Notes under the pieces: model-generated
Databases searched by the model: none
What the model was told of the DNA's origin: nothing
Seen by the model: only the letters and a program-made list of their open reading frames with translations
Position numbers and translations under genes: made by a program
In this document: piece after piece, positions 56,069 to 64,000 of the stretch
Layout of the letters: each line of letters opens with the position of its first letter
Numbering within the stretch: position 1 is the first letter of the stretch
Origin: Bog-473 sp963755375
Lineage (GTDB): Bacteria > Actinomycetota > Acidimicrobiia > Acidimicrobiales > RAAP-2
Assembly (NCBI GenBank): GCA_963755375.1
Contig: CAVWKG010000016.1
Location: 868,001-932,000, forward strand
DNA: 64,000 bases
Direction of reading: 5' to 3'

Positions 56069-57664
56069 TCAGGAGCCCGCAGCGGCGTACTCGGTGAGGT
56101 TCATCGGTTCGTAGAACAACATGGGGTGGCTGGTCACCACGTTGCGCCCGCCCCCACCGTTCTTCGTGGCGCTGTCCAGGAGGTCGGTGGCGATCGTCTC
56201 GCACTTCACCCCGAAGGTCTGGTACATCGGCTCCCAGACCAACCAGACGTGGTGCACGGAGCCCGCCTTCTGCGCCACGTCGGTGGCGAAGGCATTCGGG
56301 TCGGACTCGTGCACGGCGTCGGCATAGTCGACCCAGTCGACGATCTGGGGTCCCGTGCGACGGGGGAACGTGATCATCTCGTACTGCGACGGGTCTCGAA
56401 TCTGGCGGTACACGGAAGGACCGAGCTGGTCCGGGCAGAAGGCGATGACGTCCCCGGGCTTGGCCTGCGCGTTGATGGCCGTCGCCACTGCGTTGGCCTG
56501 CGTCCGCTGGGTGGTGACGTTCTGCGCGGAGGAGACCAGGCCGGCCACCACCGCCAGCCCGACGATGGCGACGCGGACCCTCGGGTTGAGCAGCGTCGTG
56601 GTCCCCAGGGCGACGAGGAGGAGAAAAGGCAGGAACACGACCGCGGCGTAGCGGGACGAGAACGCGCTGGCCGTGAGGATGCCGCCGGCGATGGCGGCGA
56701 ACAGCGTGCCGAGGACCACGAAGCCGAGGCTGCGCGAGCGCGGTCGGGTGCGCAGGTCCAGCTCGATGATGCGCCCGGACCGTCCCACGCCGAAGACCGC
56801 CAGCGCCAACATGGCGAAGTAGATGACCGCCAGCAGGCGGCCCTGGTTCGTCCCTGTCTGCAAGGTGGAACCCTGATTGTCCGTGAAGCCCGTGAGGGCG
56901 TTGATGACGGCGGAGAAGTTGGGCGGCGCCGCCCACGGGGTGCCCGTGTGCTTGGCCTGATAGACGAAGGTCGGCACCCAGGGCACGAAGAGCAGGCCGC
57001 CGATCGCCACCGCGATCAGTGCGGGCCAGGGTGCCTCTTCGGGATGCCCGCGCCGACGGCTGCGCACGACGGAGACGACCAGCCAGATACCGACCAGCCC
57101 CACGAGATAGATGGACCAGTACTGCGAGTACAGGAGCGCCGCCGCCACCACGGCGACCGCGACCAGGTTGCCCGCACGGGGCGAGGTGACCGCCCGGGCC
57201 AGGGCGAGGAAGCCGCAGCCGGTCAAGAGGATGACCAGTGCGTACATGCGGGACTCGGTGGCGTAGTAGACCGCGAAGGGTGCGCTGGCCAGGAGCACGA
57301 GCATCGTCCAGGCGACCGCCCGGCCCCCGAGGCGCCTGCCGCAGAGCCAGCCGACCGGGAGCGTGAGCACGGCGATCACGCCGGACAGGGCCCGCACGGC
57401 GTCGTTGGACTGTCCGAAGAGGACGATCCAGAAGTGCAGGAGGTAGTAGTAGAGCGGCGGGGCGCCGTCGTGCTTGAGCGCGTTCGGGATCTCGTGCAGC
57501 GGCAGCCGGGCGATGTCGACGGTCAGGGCCTCGTCGAGCCAGAGACCCGACCGGGTCCAAAAGCGGAGGAAGAGCCCGGCGGCCACCACCAGCCCCACGA
57601 GCACGCCGGCAACGAGGCGCGTACGGCCCGTGAGAGCGGGAACCTCCTCAGACATGGGGCGCAT
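56069..57664 (-). CDS. Glycosyltransferase family 39 / PMT-like membrane protein
   Basis: The 531-residue protein has about eleven membrane helices and the typical first loop SGLWLDEALTVDIARLPL (GT-C Asp-Glu) and APPLYYYLLHFW, then YYATESRMYALVILL, as in dolichyl- or polyprenyl-phosphate-dependent mannosyltransferases and ArnT-like enzymes. The C-terminal extracytoplasmic part is short (QLGPSVYRQIRDP, YADAVHESDPN). It is the first gene of the minus-strand glycan run and is divergent from the dpp operon. Start either ATG 57664 or ATG 57655. Confidence 0.85.
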   Translation of the reverse strand: MRPMSEEVPALTGRTRLVAGVLVGLVVAAGLFLRFWTRSGLWLDEALTVDIARLPLHEIPNALKHDGAPPLYYYLLHFWIVLFGQSNDAVRALSGVIAVLTLPVGWLCGRRLGGRAVAWTMLVLLASAPFAVYYATESRMYALVILLTGCGFLALARAVTSPRAGNLVAVAVVAAALLYSQYWSIYLVGLVGIWLVVSVVRSRRRGHPEEAPWPALIAVAIGGLLFVPWVPTFVYQAKHTGTPWAAPPNFSAVINALTGFTDNQGSTLQTGTNQGRLLAVIYFAMLALAVFGVGRSGRIIELDLRTRPRSRSLGFVVLGTLFAAIAGGILTASAFSSRYAAVVFLPFLLLVALGTTTLLNPRVRVAIVGLAVVAGLVSSAQNVTTQRTQANAVATAINAQAKPGDVIAFCPDQLGPSVYRQIRDPSQYEMITFPRRTGPQIVDWVDYADAVHESDPNAFATDVAQKAGSVHHVWLVWEPMYQTFGVKCETIATDLLDSATKNGGGGRNVVTSHPMLFYEPMNLTEYAAAGS

Positions 57665-57762
57665 GGTAGGACAATGGGCCTGAGGTCTAGGATCATCCGC
57701 CGCCGGAGGAGGCCGGCGCGGGGCGAACGAACCGACACAGTGAAGGGGGGGAAAGGGGCGCC

Positions 57763-58710
57763 GTGACCCGTTACATCATCAAGCGGTTGGTGCTGCTCGT
57801 CATCATCATCATCTTCGTGTCGATCGCGACCTTTTTCCTGGTCCACCTCCTCCCGGGCAATCCCACCGACACGATCCTCGGTCCCAACGCCACGCCGCAG
57901 AACGTGGCCACCGTCAATCGCCAGCTCGGCCTCAACAAGCCGCTGTGGCAGCAGTACTTCATCTGGATCGGCCACGTGTTCCAGGGCAACCTGGGTCAGT
58001 CGTACACGACGCACCAGTCGACGACGAGCATCATCGCCCAGTCGTTCCCCATCGACCTCGAGCTGATCATCTTCTCCCAGATCATCGCCTTCGCCATCGC
58101 CTTCCCCATGGCGATGAAGTCGGCGCGGAAACCCAACAAGGTGTTCGACCAGGCGTCCAACAGCACGACCTTCGCCCTGTTGGCGCTGCCACCGTTTGTC
58201 ATCGCACCGGTCCTGGTGCTGCTCTTTGCCGTGCACTGGCACGTCTTTCCCGGCCCGGCCTCCTATGTGCCCCTGACGCAGAACTTCTGGTCGAACGTCC
58301 ACACCATGGTGCTGCCCTCCATCGTCCTGGCCCTCGGCGGCATCGTCGTGTACTTCCGATTGCTTCGGAACGACCTCATCTCCACGTTGCAAGAGGACTT
58401 CATCACCATGGCGCGGTCGAAGGGGCTGTCCGATCGGCGCATCATGTGGCGTCACGCCCTGCGGCCGTCCTCCATCTCGCTCCTGGCCTCCGCGGGCGTC
58501 ACCATCGGAAGCCTGATCGCGGGCACCTTCATCGTCGAACTCCTGTTGCAGATGCCGGGCTTGGGCTACCAGTTGATCTCGAGCGTCAACCAGGACGACT
58601 ACACGGTCGTGCAGGGCATCACCCTGTTCGTGGCCGTGGCCATCGTGCTCATCAACTTCATCTTCGACTTCCTGTTCACCATCGTCGACCCGAGGATTGC
58701 CCGTGAGTAG
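57763..58710 (+). CDS. dppB: Dipeptide/oligopeptide ABC transporter permease (DppB/OppB-like)
   Basis: The 315-residue protein has an N-terminal helix (RYIIKRLVLLVIIIIFVSIATFF), the GNPTDTILGP segment of this family, and five more helices with the cytoplasmic EAA-type loop MARSKGLSDRRIMWRHALRPSS. GTG 57763 follows AAAGGGG. It is the first gene of a coupled operon with dppC, dppD and dppF. No substrate-binding gene lies in this operon. Confidence 0.93.
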   Translation: MTRYIIKRLVLLVIIIIFVSIATFFLVHLLPGNPTDTILGPNATPQNVATVNRQLGLNKPLWQQYFIWIGHVFQGNLGQSYTTHQSTTSIIAQSFPIDLELIIFSQIIAFAIAFPMAMKSARKPNKVFDQASNSTTFALLALPPFVIAPVLVLLFAVHWHVFPGPASYVPLTQNFWSNVHTMVLPSIVLALGGIVVYFRLLRNDLISTLQEDFITMARSKGLSDRRIMWRHALRPSSISLLASAGVTIGSLIAGTFIVELLLQMPGLGYQLISSVNQDDYTVVQGITLFVAVAIVLINFIFDFLFTIVDPRIARE

Positions 58711-59626
58711 CGTCAGCCTGACCCACCCCACCAACGAGGCGTTCGCCGACATCAAGGAGGAGATCGGCGCCGAAGTGGCGGCCGACCCGACCAAGAAGAA
58801 ACTCGGCGTGCTCTTCTGGATCTGCGCCGGCTGGATCGTCCTGGTGGCGCTGGCGGCCACCTTCGCCAGCCTCCTCCCGCTCCCCAACCCGGACCTGGGG
58901 AACTACAACAGCGTGCAGAACGCGGGACCCGCGTGGGGCCATATTCTGGGGACCGATGACCTGTACCGGGACATCTTCAGCCGCCTGATCTACGGGGCGC
59001 GCGTCTCCCTCGTCGTGGGCTTCGGCGGCGCACTGATCGGCCTGGTCGTCGGCGGCATCCCCGCCATGATCTCGGCCTACCGGAGGGGCCGCATCGACAC
59101 CGCCCTCAACACGGGTTCCTACGTGGTGCTGGCCTTCCCCGCCATCGTCGCCGTCATTGCGATCGTGTCCTTCTGGGGGAAGTCACTGTTCAAGATCACG
59201 CTCGTCATCGGCCTGTTCGCCGCCCCACTCATCTTCCGCGTGGTCCGGGCCTCGACGCTGTCGTACGCCACCCGGGACTTCGTGCTCGCCGCCAAGGCGC
59301 TCGGCGCCAGCGACAGGCGAATCCTGACCCGCGAGATTCTGCCAAACATCATGCCGACCATCGTGTCCTTCGGGCTGATCGCCGTGGCCACCATCATCGT
59401 CCTGGAGGGCTCGCTCGCGTTCCTCGGGCTCTCGGTGTCACCCCCCACGCCGAGCTGGGGCAACATGCTCAACGAGGGGTCGAGCCTGCTCAGCGGGGCC
59501 AAGGGGCAGACCAACCCGTGGTTGGTCATCTTCCCGGCCGCCGCCATGTTCCTGTTGCTCATCAGCCTCAACGTCGTGGCCGACAAGCTCCGGTCCTACT
59601 TCGACGTCTCCGAGATCAAGCTGTGA
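58703..59626 (+). CDS. dppC: Dipeptide/oligopeptide ABC transporter permease (DppC/OppC-like)
   Basis: The 307-residue protein has an N-terminal OppC-type helix (LFWICAGWIVLVALAATFASLL), the family motif HILGTDDLYRDIFSRLIYGARVSL, and the EAA loop VLAAKALGASDRRILTREILPN followed by IMPTIVSFG. GTG 58703 overlaps the end of dppB by eight bases, and its stop overlaps the dppD start (GTGA), which signals translational coupling. Confidence 0.94.
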   Translation: MSSVSLTHPTNEAFADIKEEIGAEVAADPTKKKLGVLFWICAGWIVLVALAATFASLLPLPNPDLGNYNSVQNAGPAWGHILGTDDLYRDIFSRLIYGARVSLVVGFGGALIGLVVGGIPAMISAYRRGRIDTALNTGSYVVLAFPAIVAVIAIVSFWGKSLFKITLVIGLFAAPLIFRVVRASTLSYATRDFVLAAKALGASDRRILTREILPNIMPTIVSFGLIAVATIIVLEGSLAFLGLSVSPPTPSWGNMLNEGSSLLSGAKGQTNPWLVIFPAAAMFLLLISLNVVADKLRSYFDVSEIKL

Positions 59627-60645
59627 ACGGGCGCACCCTGCTGGAGGTCGAGGACCTCCACGTCTCCTTCGCCACCAGTCGCGGCCCCCTGCGGGCCGTC
59701 CAGGGCGTGTCGCTCTCGCTCGACCAGGGCAAGACGCTCGGCATCGTCGGCGAATCGGGCTCGGGCAAGACGGTGCTCTCGCGCGCCATCATGGGACTGC
59801 TGCCACGGTCGTCGACCACCCAGACCGGGTCGGTGCGCTACGACGGGACCGAGATCCTCAACGCGCCCAACGACGACCTGCGCAAGCTCTGGAGCACGCA
59901 CATCGCCATGGTGTTCCAGGACCCCATGACCTCGCTCAACCCGGTGCAGCGAATCGGCAACCAGATCACCGAACCGCTGAAGATCCATCTCAAGCTCTCC
60001 AAGAGCGAGGCCAAGGAGACGGCGCTGTCGCTCCTCATGCAGGTGGGCATCCCCTCCCCCGTCGAGCGTTACGAGGCCTACCCCGCCCAGCTCTCGGGCG
60101 GCATGCGCCAGCGCGTCATGATCGCCATCGCCCTGGCCTGCGCCCCGCGCCTGCTCATGGCGGACGAGCCCACCACCGGGCTCGACGTGACGGTGCAGGC
60201 GCAGATCCTCGACCTGTTGAGCCAACTGCAGCGCGACCGCGACATGGCGATGATCCTCGTGACCCACGACCTCGGCGTGGTGGCGACGCGCACCGACGAG
60301 ATCATCGTGATGTACGCCGGCAACGTCGTTGAGCGGGCGCCGACCAACGTGCTCTTCAAGAGCATGGCGATGCCCTACACGGAGGCGCTGCTCAAGTCGA
60401 CGCCGCGCATCGCCGACCCGAGCCACACCCGGCTGATCGCGATCGAGGGACGGCCCCCCGACCTGCTCAACCCTCCGCCCGGCTGCTCCTTCTCCCCTCG
60501 CTGCCCGTACGCACAGGACAAGTGCTTCCAGGAGAAGCCACCCCTGGTGGAGGCCGCCCCGGGACACAGCTACGCCTGCTGGTTCCCCCTGACGGCCGCG
60601 GACCCGGCCGGCCCCCCGCAGCAGCCCGACGTGGTGCCGGCATGA
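59623..60645 (+). CDS. dppD: Dipeptide/oligopeptide ABC transporter ATP-binding protein (DppD-like)
   Basis: The 340-residue ATPase has Walker A GIVGESGSGKTVLSRAI, Q-loop MVFQDPMTSLNP, signature LSGGMRQRVMIA, Walker B LLMADEPTTGLDV and H-loop LVTHDLGVV, plus the C-terminal oligo_HPY region with the Cys set CSFSPRCPYAQDKC (usually an iron-sulphur-like or structural Cys cluster). It overlaps both neighbours (GTGA and ATGA). Confidence 0.96.
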   Translation: MNGRTLLEVEDLHVSFATSRGPLRAVQGVSLSLDQGKTLGIVGESGSGKTVLSRAIMGLLPRSSTTQTGSVRYDGTEILNAPNDDLRKLWSTHIAMVFQDPMTSLNPVQRIGNQITEPLKIHLKLSKSEAKETALSLLMQVGIPSPVERYEAYPAQLSGGMRQRVMIAIALACAPRLLMADEPTTGLDVTVQAQILDLLSQLQRDRDMAMILVTHDLGVVATRTDEIIVMYAGNVVERAPTNVLFKSMAMPYTEALLKSTPRIADPSHTRLIAIEGRPPDLLNPPPGCSFSPRCPYAQDKCFQEKPPLVEAAPGHSYACWFPLTAADPAGPPQQPDVVPA

Positions 60646-61631
60646 CCGACACCACGGTCGAGCCGCCTGCGGTGGCGACCGATCCCCTCCTGTCGGTCGA
60701 AGACCTCCACGTCTCCTTCGGTCGGGGCAACCTCACGGTGCAGGCCGTCGCCGGCATCACCTTCAGCCTGCGCCAGGGTGAGACGCTCGGTCTCGTCGGC
60801 GAGTCGGGCTGCGGCAAGTCCACGACCGGTCGGGCCATCATCCAGGTGGAGAAAGCCACGTCGGGCAAGATCCGCTTCGGCGAGACCGAGTTGACGGCGC
60901 TCAGTCGCGGCGACCTGCGCACCCTCCGCACCCAGGTGCAGATGATCTTCCAGGACCCGATCTCGTCGCTCAACCCGCGCCGTCGCGTCATCGACATCGT
61001 GTCCGAGCCGCTGACCATCTGGAGGATCGGCACCAAGGAGGAACGGCGCGCCGCCGCCAACGCCATGCTCGACCAGGTCGGCATCGACCCCTTCGTCAAC
61101 GGCTCCCGTCGTCCCCGCGAATTCTCGGGCGGCCAGTGCCAGCGCATCAGCATCGCCCGGGCGCTGGTCCTCAAGCCCAAGCTGCTCGTCTGTGACGAGA
61201 TCGTCTCCGCCCTCGACGTGTCGGTGCAGGCCCAGATCCTGAACCTGCTGGAGGACGTGAAGCAGGAGTACAACCTGACGGTCCTCTTCATTGCGCACGA
61301 CCTCGCCGTGGTCAAGAACGTGAGCGACCGGGTGGCCGTCATGTACCTGGGGCGCCTCTGCGAGATCGCACCCTCCGACCTGTTGTACGAGGCGCCGGCC
61401 CACCACTACACGGCGGCCCTGCTCGCCTCCGCCGTGGAGCCCGATCCCGAGGCGCCGCGCACGATTGCCGCCCTGACCGGGGAGCCGCCCAGCCCGATCA
61501 ACCCACCGTCGGGCTGCCGCTTCCGCACCCGCTGCCCGCGGGCCGAGGCCCGGTGTTCCGAGGAGGTCCCCGAAATGCGCGAGCTCGCGCCCGGCCACCA
61601 GGTGGCCTGCCACTTCCCCATCGGCAGTTGA
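60642..61631 (+). CDS. dppF: Dipeptide/oligopeptide ABC transporter ATP-binding protein (DppF-like)
   Basis: The 329-residue ATPase carries GLVGESGCGKSTTGRAI (Walker A), MIFQDPISSLNPRRRV, FSGGQCQRISIARAL (signature; GGQC differs slightly from the usual GGQR), LLVCDEIVSALDVSVQ (Walker B with DEIVS, where most have DEPVS) and FIAHDLAVV. The C-terminal Cys block is CRFRTRCPRAEARC. ATG 60642 overlaps the dppD stop (ATGA). Confidence 0.95.
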   Translation: MTDTTVEPPAVATDPLLSVEDLHVSFGRGNLTVQAVAGITFSLRQGETLGLVGESGCGKSTTGRAIIQVEKATSGKIRFGETELTALSRGDLRTLRTQVQMIFQDPISSLNPRRRVIDIVSEPLTIWRIGTKEERRAAANAMLDQVGIDPFVNGSRRPREFSGGQCQRISIARALVLKPKLLVCDEIVSALDVSVQAQILNLLEDVKQEYNLTVLFIAHDLAVVKNVSDRVAVMYLGRLCEIAPSDLLYEAPAHHYTAALLASAVEPDPEAPRTIAALTGEPPSPINPPSGCRFRTRCPRAEARCSEEVPEMRELAPGHQVACHFPIGS

Positions 61632-62548
61632 ACTGCGCCGCGGGCGGCCCCGGTGGTCGGCCCCGCCTCGCCGTCGCCGCCTCCGCCCGGTACCCCGACC
61701 TGCACGACGACTGGCCCCTCCTGCGGGGCGCCCTGAACGACGCGGGTGTCGACGCCGAGACGGCGGTGTGGAACGACCCCGGCGTCGACTGGTCGGCCTT
61801 CGACCTCGTGCTGGCCAGCGGCGCCTGGGACAACATCCATCACGTCGACGAGTTCCTGGCGTGGGCGGACGGCGTGGCCGGCCGTGGGGTGCCCCTCCGC
61901 AACTCTGCCGCCACGCTGCGCTGGAACATCGACAAGCACTACCTCCAGGACCTGGAGCGATCCGGCGTCCCGACGGTACCAACGGTGTGGGTCGAACCGG
62001 CGGCGGGAACCCTCGACCGCTCTTGGCCGGCCATCCCGGGGGGCGAGGTGGTGGTCAAGCCCTCCGTCTCCGGCGGCGGCTACCGCACGGCGCGCTACCA
62101 ACCCCACGAGGGCGCGGCGGTGCTGGCCCACGTGCACGAGCTCACCGCCGTCGGTCGTACCGCCATGGTGCAGCCCTACGAGGCCCGCGTCGACGCCGAG
62201 GGCGAGACCGACCTCATCTACGTGGGTGGCAGCTTCAGCCACGCCGTGCACAAGGACCCCATGATCCGCCGCGGTGTCGGGCCGTCCGACAGCCTGATTG
62301 AGAACCTGGTGGTCACGGGCACCACCGCGACGGCCGCGCAGCTCGTGGTCGCCGACCAGGCCCTGGCAGCGGCGGCGGAGGTCGTCGGTCCCAGCACCTA
62401 CGCCCGGGTCGACCTCGTCGAGACGCACGACCGTGGGCCGGCATTGCTCGAGCTCGAGCTGCTCGACCCGGTGCTGTTCTTCACGCAGCATCCGGAAGGA
62501 GCAGTGGCGTTGGCCCGGCTCCTCGCCGCCTTCCTGCCCCGACGGTAG
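61628..62548 (+). CDS. ATP-grasp domain protein
   Basis: The 306-residue product is an ATP-grasp ligase-like protein. The N-terminal part LAVAASARYPDLHDDWPLL and VLASGAWDNIHHVDEFLAW is followed by NSAATLRWNIDKHYLQDL, the nucleotide-binding VVVKPSVSGGGYRTAR, MVQPYEARVDAEGETDLIYVGG and the metal-binding tail YARVDLVETHDRGPALLELELLDP. The acceptor is not evident; relatives make or modify small peptides or glutathione-like ligands. TTG 61628 overlaps the dppF stop (TTGA), so it is coupled to the transporter. It may act on imported or exported peptides. Confidence 0.82.
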   Translation: MNCAAGGPGGRPRLAVAASARYPDLHDDWPLLRGALNDAGVDAETAVWNDPGVDWSAFDLVLASGAWDNIHHVDEFLAWADGVAGRGVPLRNSAATLRWNIDKHYLQDLERSGVPTVPTVWVEPAAGTLDRSWPAIPGGEVVVKPSVSGGGYRTARYQPHEGAAVLAHVHELTAVGRTAMVQPYEARVDAEGETDLIYVGGSFSHAVHKDPMIRRGVGPSDSLIENLVVTGTTATAAQLVVADQALAAAAEVVGPSTYARVDLVETHDRGPALLELELLDPVLFFTQHPEGAVALARLLAAFLPRR

Positions 62549-62596
62549 CCCGGACCGCGGCCGACGCCCTCCTGGGCAACACCGGAATTGTCCGGC

Positions 62597-62623
62597 GGAC
62601 TCTCGACGACTTTGTCGAGGGTC
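62597..62623. terminator. Hairpin between convergent genes
   Basis: GGACTCTCGAC pairs with GTCGAGGGTCC over 11 bases (one G-U) around the loop GACTT (62597-62623). It lies between the convergent ATP-grasp and rpsA genes and likely serves as a two-way terminator; no strong U-tract follows. A palindrome GCGCGAATTCGCGC lies next to it (about 62624-62637). Confidence 0.5.
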
Positions 62624-62641
62624 CGCGCGAATTCGCGCCGG

Positions 62642-64000
62642 CTACGCGCCCTCGGTCGAGCCCTCGCCGACCTCCGCGGCCGCCTGCTCGGCTGCCACGG
62701 GTGCGGCTGCCACCGGTGCCTCGGGTGCCACTGGAGCTGGCGCTGGAGCCGCAGCGACAGCTGCCCCACCCTCTCCAACGGCCTCACCCTCGGGAGCCGG
62801 GATGTCGTTCCCGTGCTCGTCCTTGACGGGCACCACATGGGTGCCCGCCTCCTCGGCGAAGTCGGCCCAGGCCGCCTGGGCCTCGGTCTCGGGGGTGAAC
62901 TCGCCCTCGGCGTAGTCGAAGCCGATGTAGTTGCCCTCTTCGTCGTAGGCGTGCTCGCCGAAGGCCTCGCGGTACTCCTCGGAGACCTCGCCACCCTCGG
63001 CCGCCTGCTTGATCGAGAGCGAAATCCGGCGGCGCTGCAGGTCGATGTCGATGATCTTGACCCACAGCTCCTCGCCGGGCGTGACGACCTGCTCGGGCAG
63101 GTCAACGTGGTGCACGGCCATCTCCGAGATGTGCACCAGACCCTCGATACCGTCACCGACCTGCACGAAGGCGCCGAAGGGCACCAGCTTGGTGATGCGC
63201 CCGTAGACGAGTTGGCCGACGGCGTGGCTGTCGGCGAATTCCTGCCAGGGGTCCGACTGCGTGGCCTTGAGCGAGAGCGAGATGCGTTCCTTGTCGAGGT
63301 CCACGTCGAGCACCTCGACCTCGATCTCGTCGCCCACCGACACCACCGACGACGGGTGGTCGACGTGCTTCCAGCTGAGCTCGGACACGTGGACGAGGCC
63401 GTCCATGCCGCCGAGGTCCACGAAGGCACCGAAGTTGACCACAGAGGAGACGACGCCCTTGCGGCGCTCGCCGGGCTTGAGGTTCTGCAGGAAATCGCCG
63501 CGCTGCTCCTTCTGGGCCTCTTCCAGCCAGGCCCGGCGCGATAGCACCACGTTGTTGCGGTTGCGGTCGAGCTCGATGATCTTCGCCTCAATGACCTTGC
63601 CCACGTAGGGCTGCAGCTCACGGACGCGGCGGAGCTCGACCAGCGAGGCGGGCAGGAAGCCGCGCAGGCCGATGTCGACGATCAGTCCGCCCTTGACGAC
63701 CTCGATGACCGGGCCGGACACCATCTCGCCGCTGTTCTTCTTCTCCTCGATCGTCGTCCAGGCCCGCTCGTACTGCGCGCGCTTCTTGGACAGGACGAGG
63801 CGCCCCTCCTTGTCCTCCTTCTGGAGCACGAGGGCCTCGACGTGGTCCCCGAGCGAGACGATCTCGGCGGGGTCGACGTCGTTGCGGATCGAGAGCTCGC
63901 GGGCCGGGATGACACCCTCGGACTTGAAGCCGATGTCGAGCAGGACCTCGTCGCGGTCGATCTTGACGACCGTCCCCTCAATGACGTCGCCGTCGTCGAA
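62642..64000 (-). CDS. rpsA: 30S ribosomal protein S1 (5' end beyond the window)
   Basis: 452 residues of ribosomal protein S1 are visible and the gene continues past the right edge. Four S1 RNA-binding repeats are present: GDVIEGTVVKIDRDEVLLDIGFKSEG; GPVIEVVKGGLIVDIGLRGFLPASLV; KGVVSSVVNFGAFVDLGGMDGLVHVSE; GQLVYGRITKLVPFGAFVQVGDGIEGLVHISE. After these comes an acidic, Ala/Pro-rich C-terminal tail of about 120 residues, typical of actinobacterial S1. S1 binds mRNA on the 30S subunit. In many relatives rpsA is next to coaE; here a 19-kb glycan and transporter region separates them. Confidence 0.97.
   Translation of the reverse strand, partial: FDDGDVIEGTVVKIDRDEVLLDIGFKSEGVIPARELSIRNDVDPAEIVSLGDHVEALVLQKEDKEGRLVLSKKRAQYERAWTTIEEKKNSGEMVSGPVIEVVKGGLIVDIGLRGFLPASLVELRRVRELQPYVGKVIEAKIIELDRNRNNVVLSRRAWLEEAQKEQRGDFLQNLKPGERRKGVVSSVVNFGAFVDLGGMDGLVHVSELSWKHVDHPSSVVSVGDEIEVEVLDVDLDKERISLSLKATQSDPWQEFADSHAVGQLVYGRITKLVPFGAFVQVGDGIEGLVHISEMAVHHVDLPEQVVTPGEELWVKIIDIDLQRRRISLSIKQAAEGGEVSEEYREAFGEHAYDEEGNYIGFDYAEGEFTPETEAQAAWADFAEEAGTHVVPVKDEHGNDIPAPEGEAVGEGGAAVAAAPAPAPVAPEAPVAAAPVAAEQAAAEVGEGSTEGA

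Noticed and set aside
54506..57766. 1086-residue open frame on the plus strand across the flavoprotein and GT39 genes
   Set aside because: It crosses two well-supported minus-strand genes and an intergenic gap; composition is typical of antisense GC-rich frames.

Overview
The window reads as a high-GC actinobacterial chromosome. The best guess is a member of the Acidimicrobiia. That is an inference from the gene order coaE / uvrB / uvrA / uvrC / rapZ / yvcK / gap / pgk / tpiA / secG, from an AftD-like arabinofuranosyltransferase, and from secreted proteins built of GYWLVASDGG-type repeats. No rRNA or other phylogenetic marker is present to prove it. The window has two halves that meet at a tRNA-Leu(GAG) gene at 23584-23667.

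Positions 1-23583 are accessory DNA: lower and more variable GC, long gaps and many broken genes. They hold three IS110-family elements (about 6185-7540, 9825-11182 and 12371-13745) and several large secreted repeat proteins (582-2690 membrane protein, 3670-4602, 7667-9649, 11322-12311, 14146-16171, 21801-23315). Also present are an AhpD-like protein, a sulfotransferase, and gene remnants: a flavoprotein tail, a methyltransferase cut by an IS, a serine-integrase tail and a STAS protein. A 51-bp copy of the tRNA-Leu 3' part at 18209-18259 marks the far end of a 5.3-kb integrated island that carries small hypothetical genes. A serine-integrase C-terminus runs straight into this copy, which suggests stacked integrations at the tRNA.

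Positions 23700-44163 are a core housekeeping block, mostly on the minus strand with stop/start overlaps: peptide-binding lipoprotein, secG, tpiA, pgk, gap, yvcK, rapZ, uvrC; then divergent nadA and a DUF427 gene; then a DUF222/HNH gene split by an IS30 element with a 3-bp target duplication; then uvrA, an NTF2-like protein, uvrB, coaE and a methyltransferase. All three UvrABC excinuclease subunits are here. WhiA, usually found between yvcK and gap, is missing.

Positions 44238-57664 form a cell-surface glycan region: AftD-like GT-C enzyme, GT4 glycosyltransferase, lipid/oligosaccharide flippase, SGNH hydrolase, a polytopic membrane protein, a UDP-galactopyranose-mutase-like flavoprotein and a GT39-type mannosyltransferase. 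Positions 57763-62548 are a plus-strand dipeptide/oligopeptide ABC transporter operon (dppBCDF) with a translationally coupled ATP-grasp gene. The window ends inside rpsA (ribosomal protein S1).

Small frame errors recur at G/C runs, even in the normally essential tpiA. They may be assembly indels, so the frameshifted genes here should not be taken as true pseudogenes until reads are checked.
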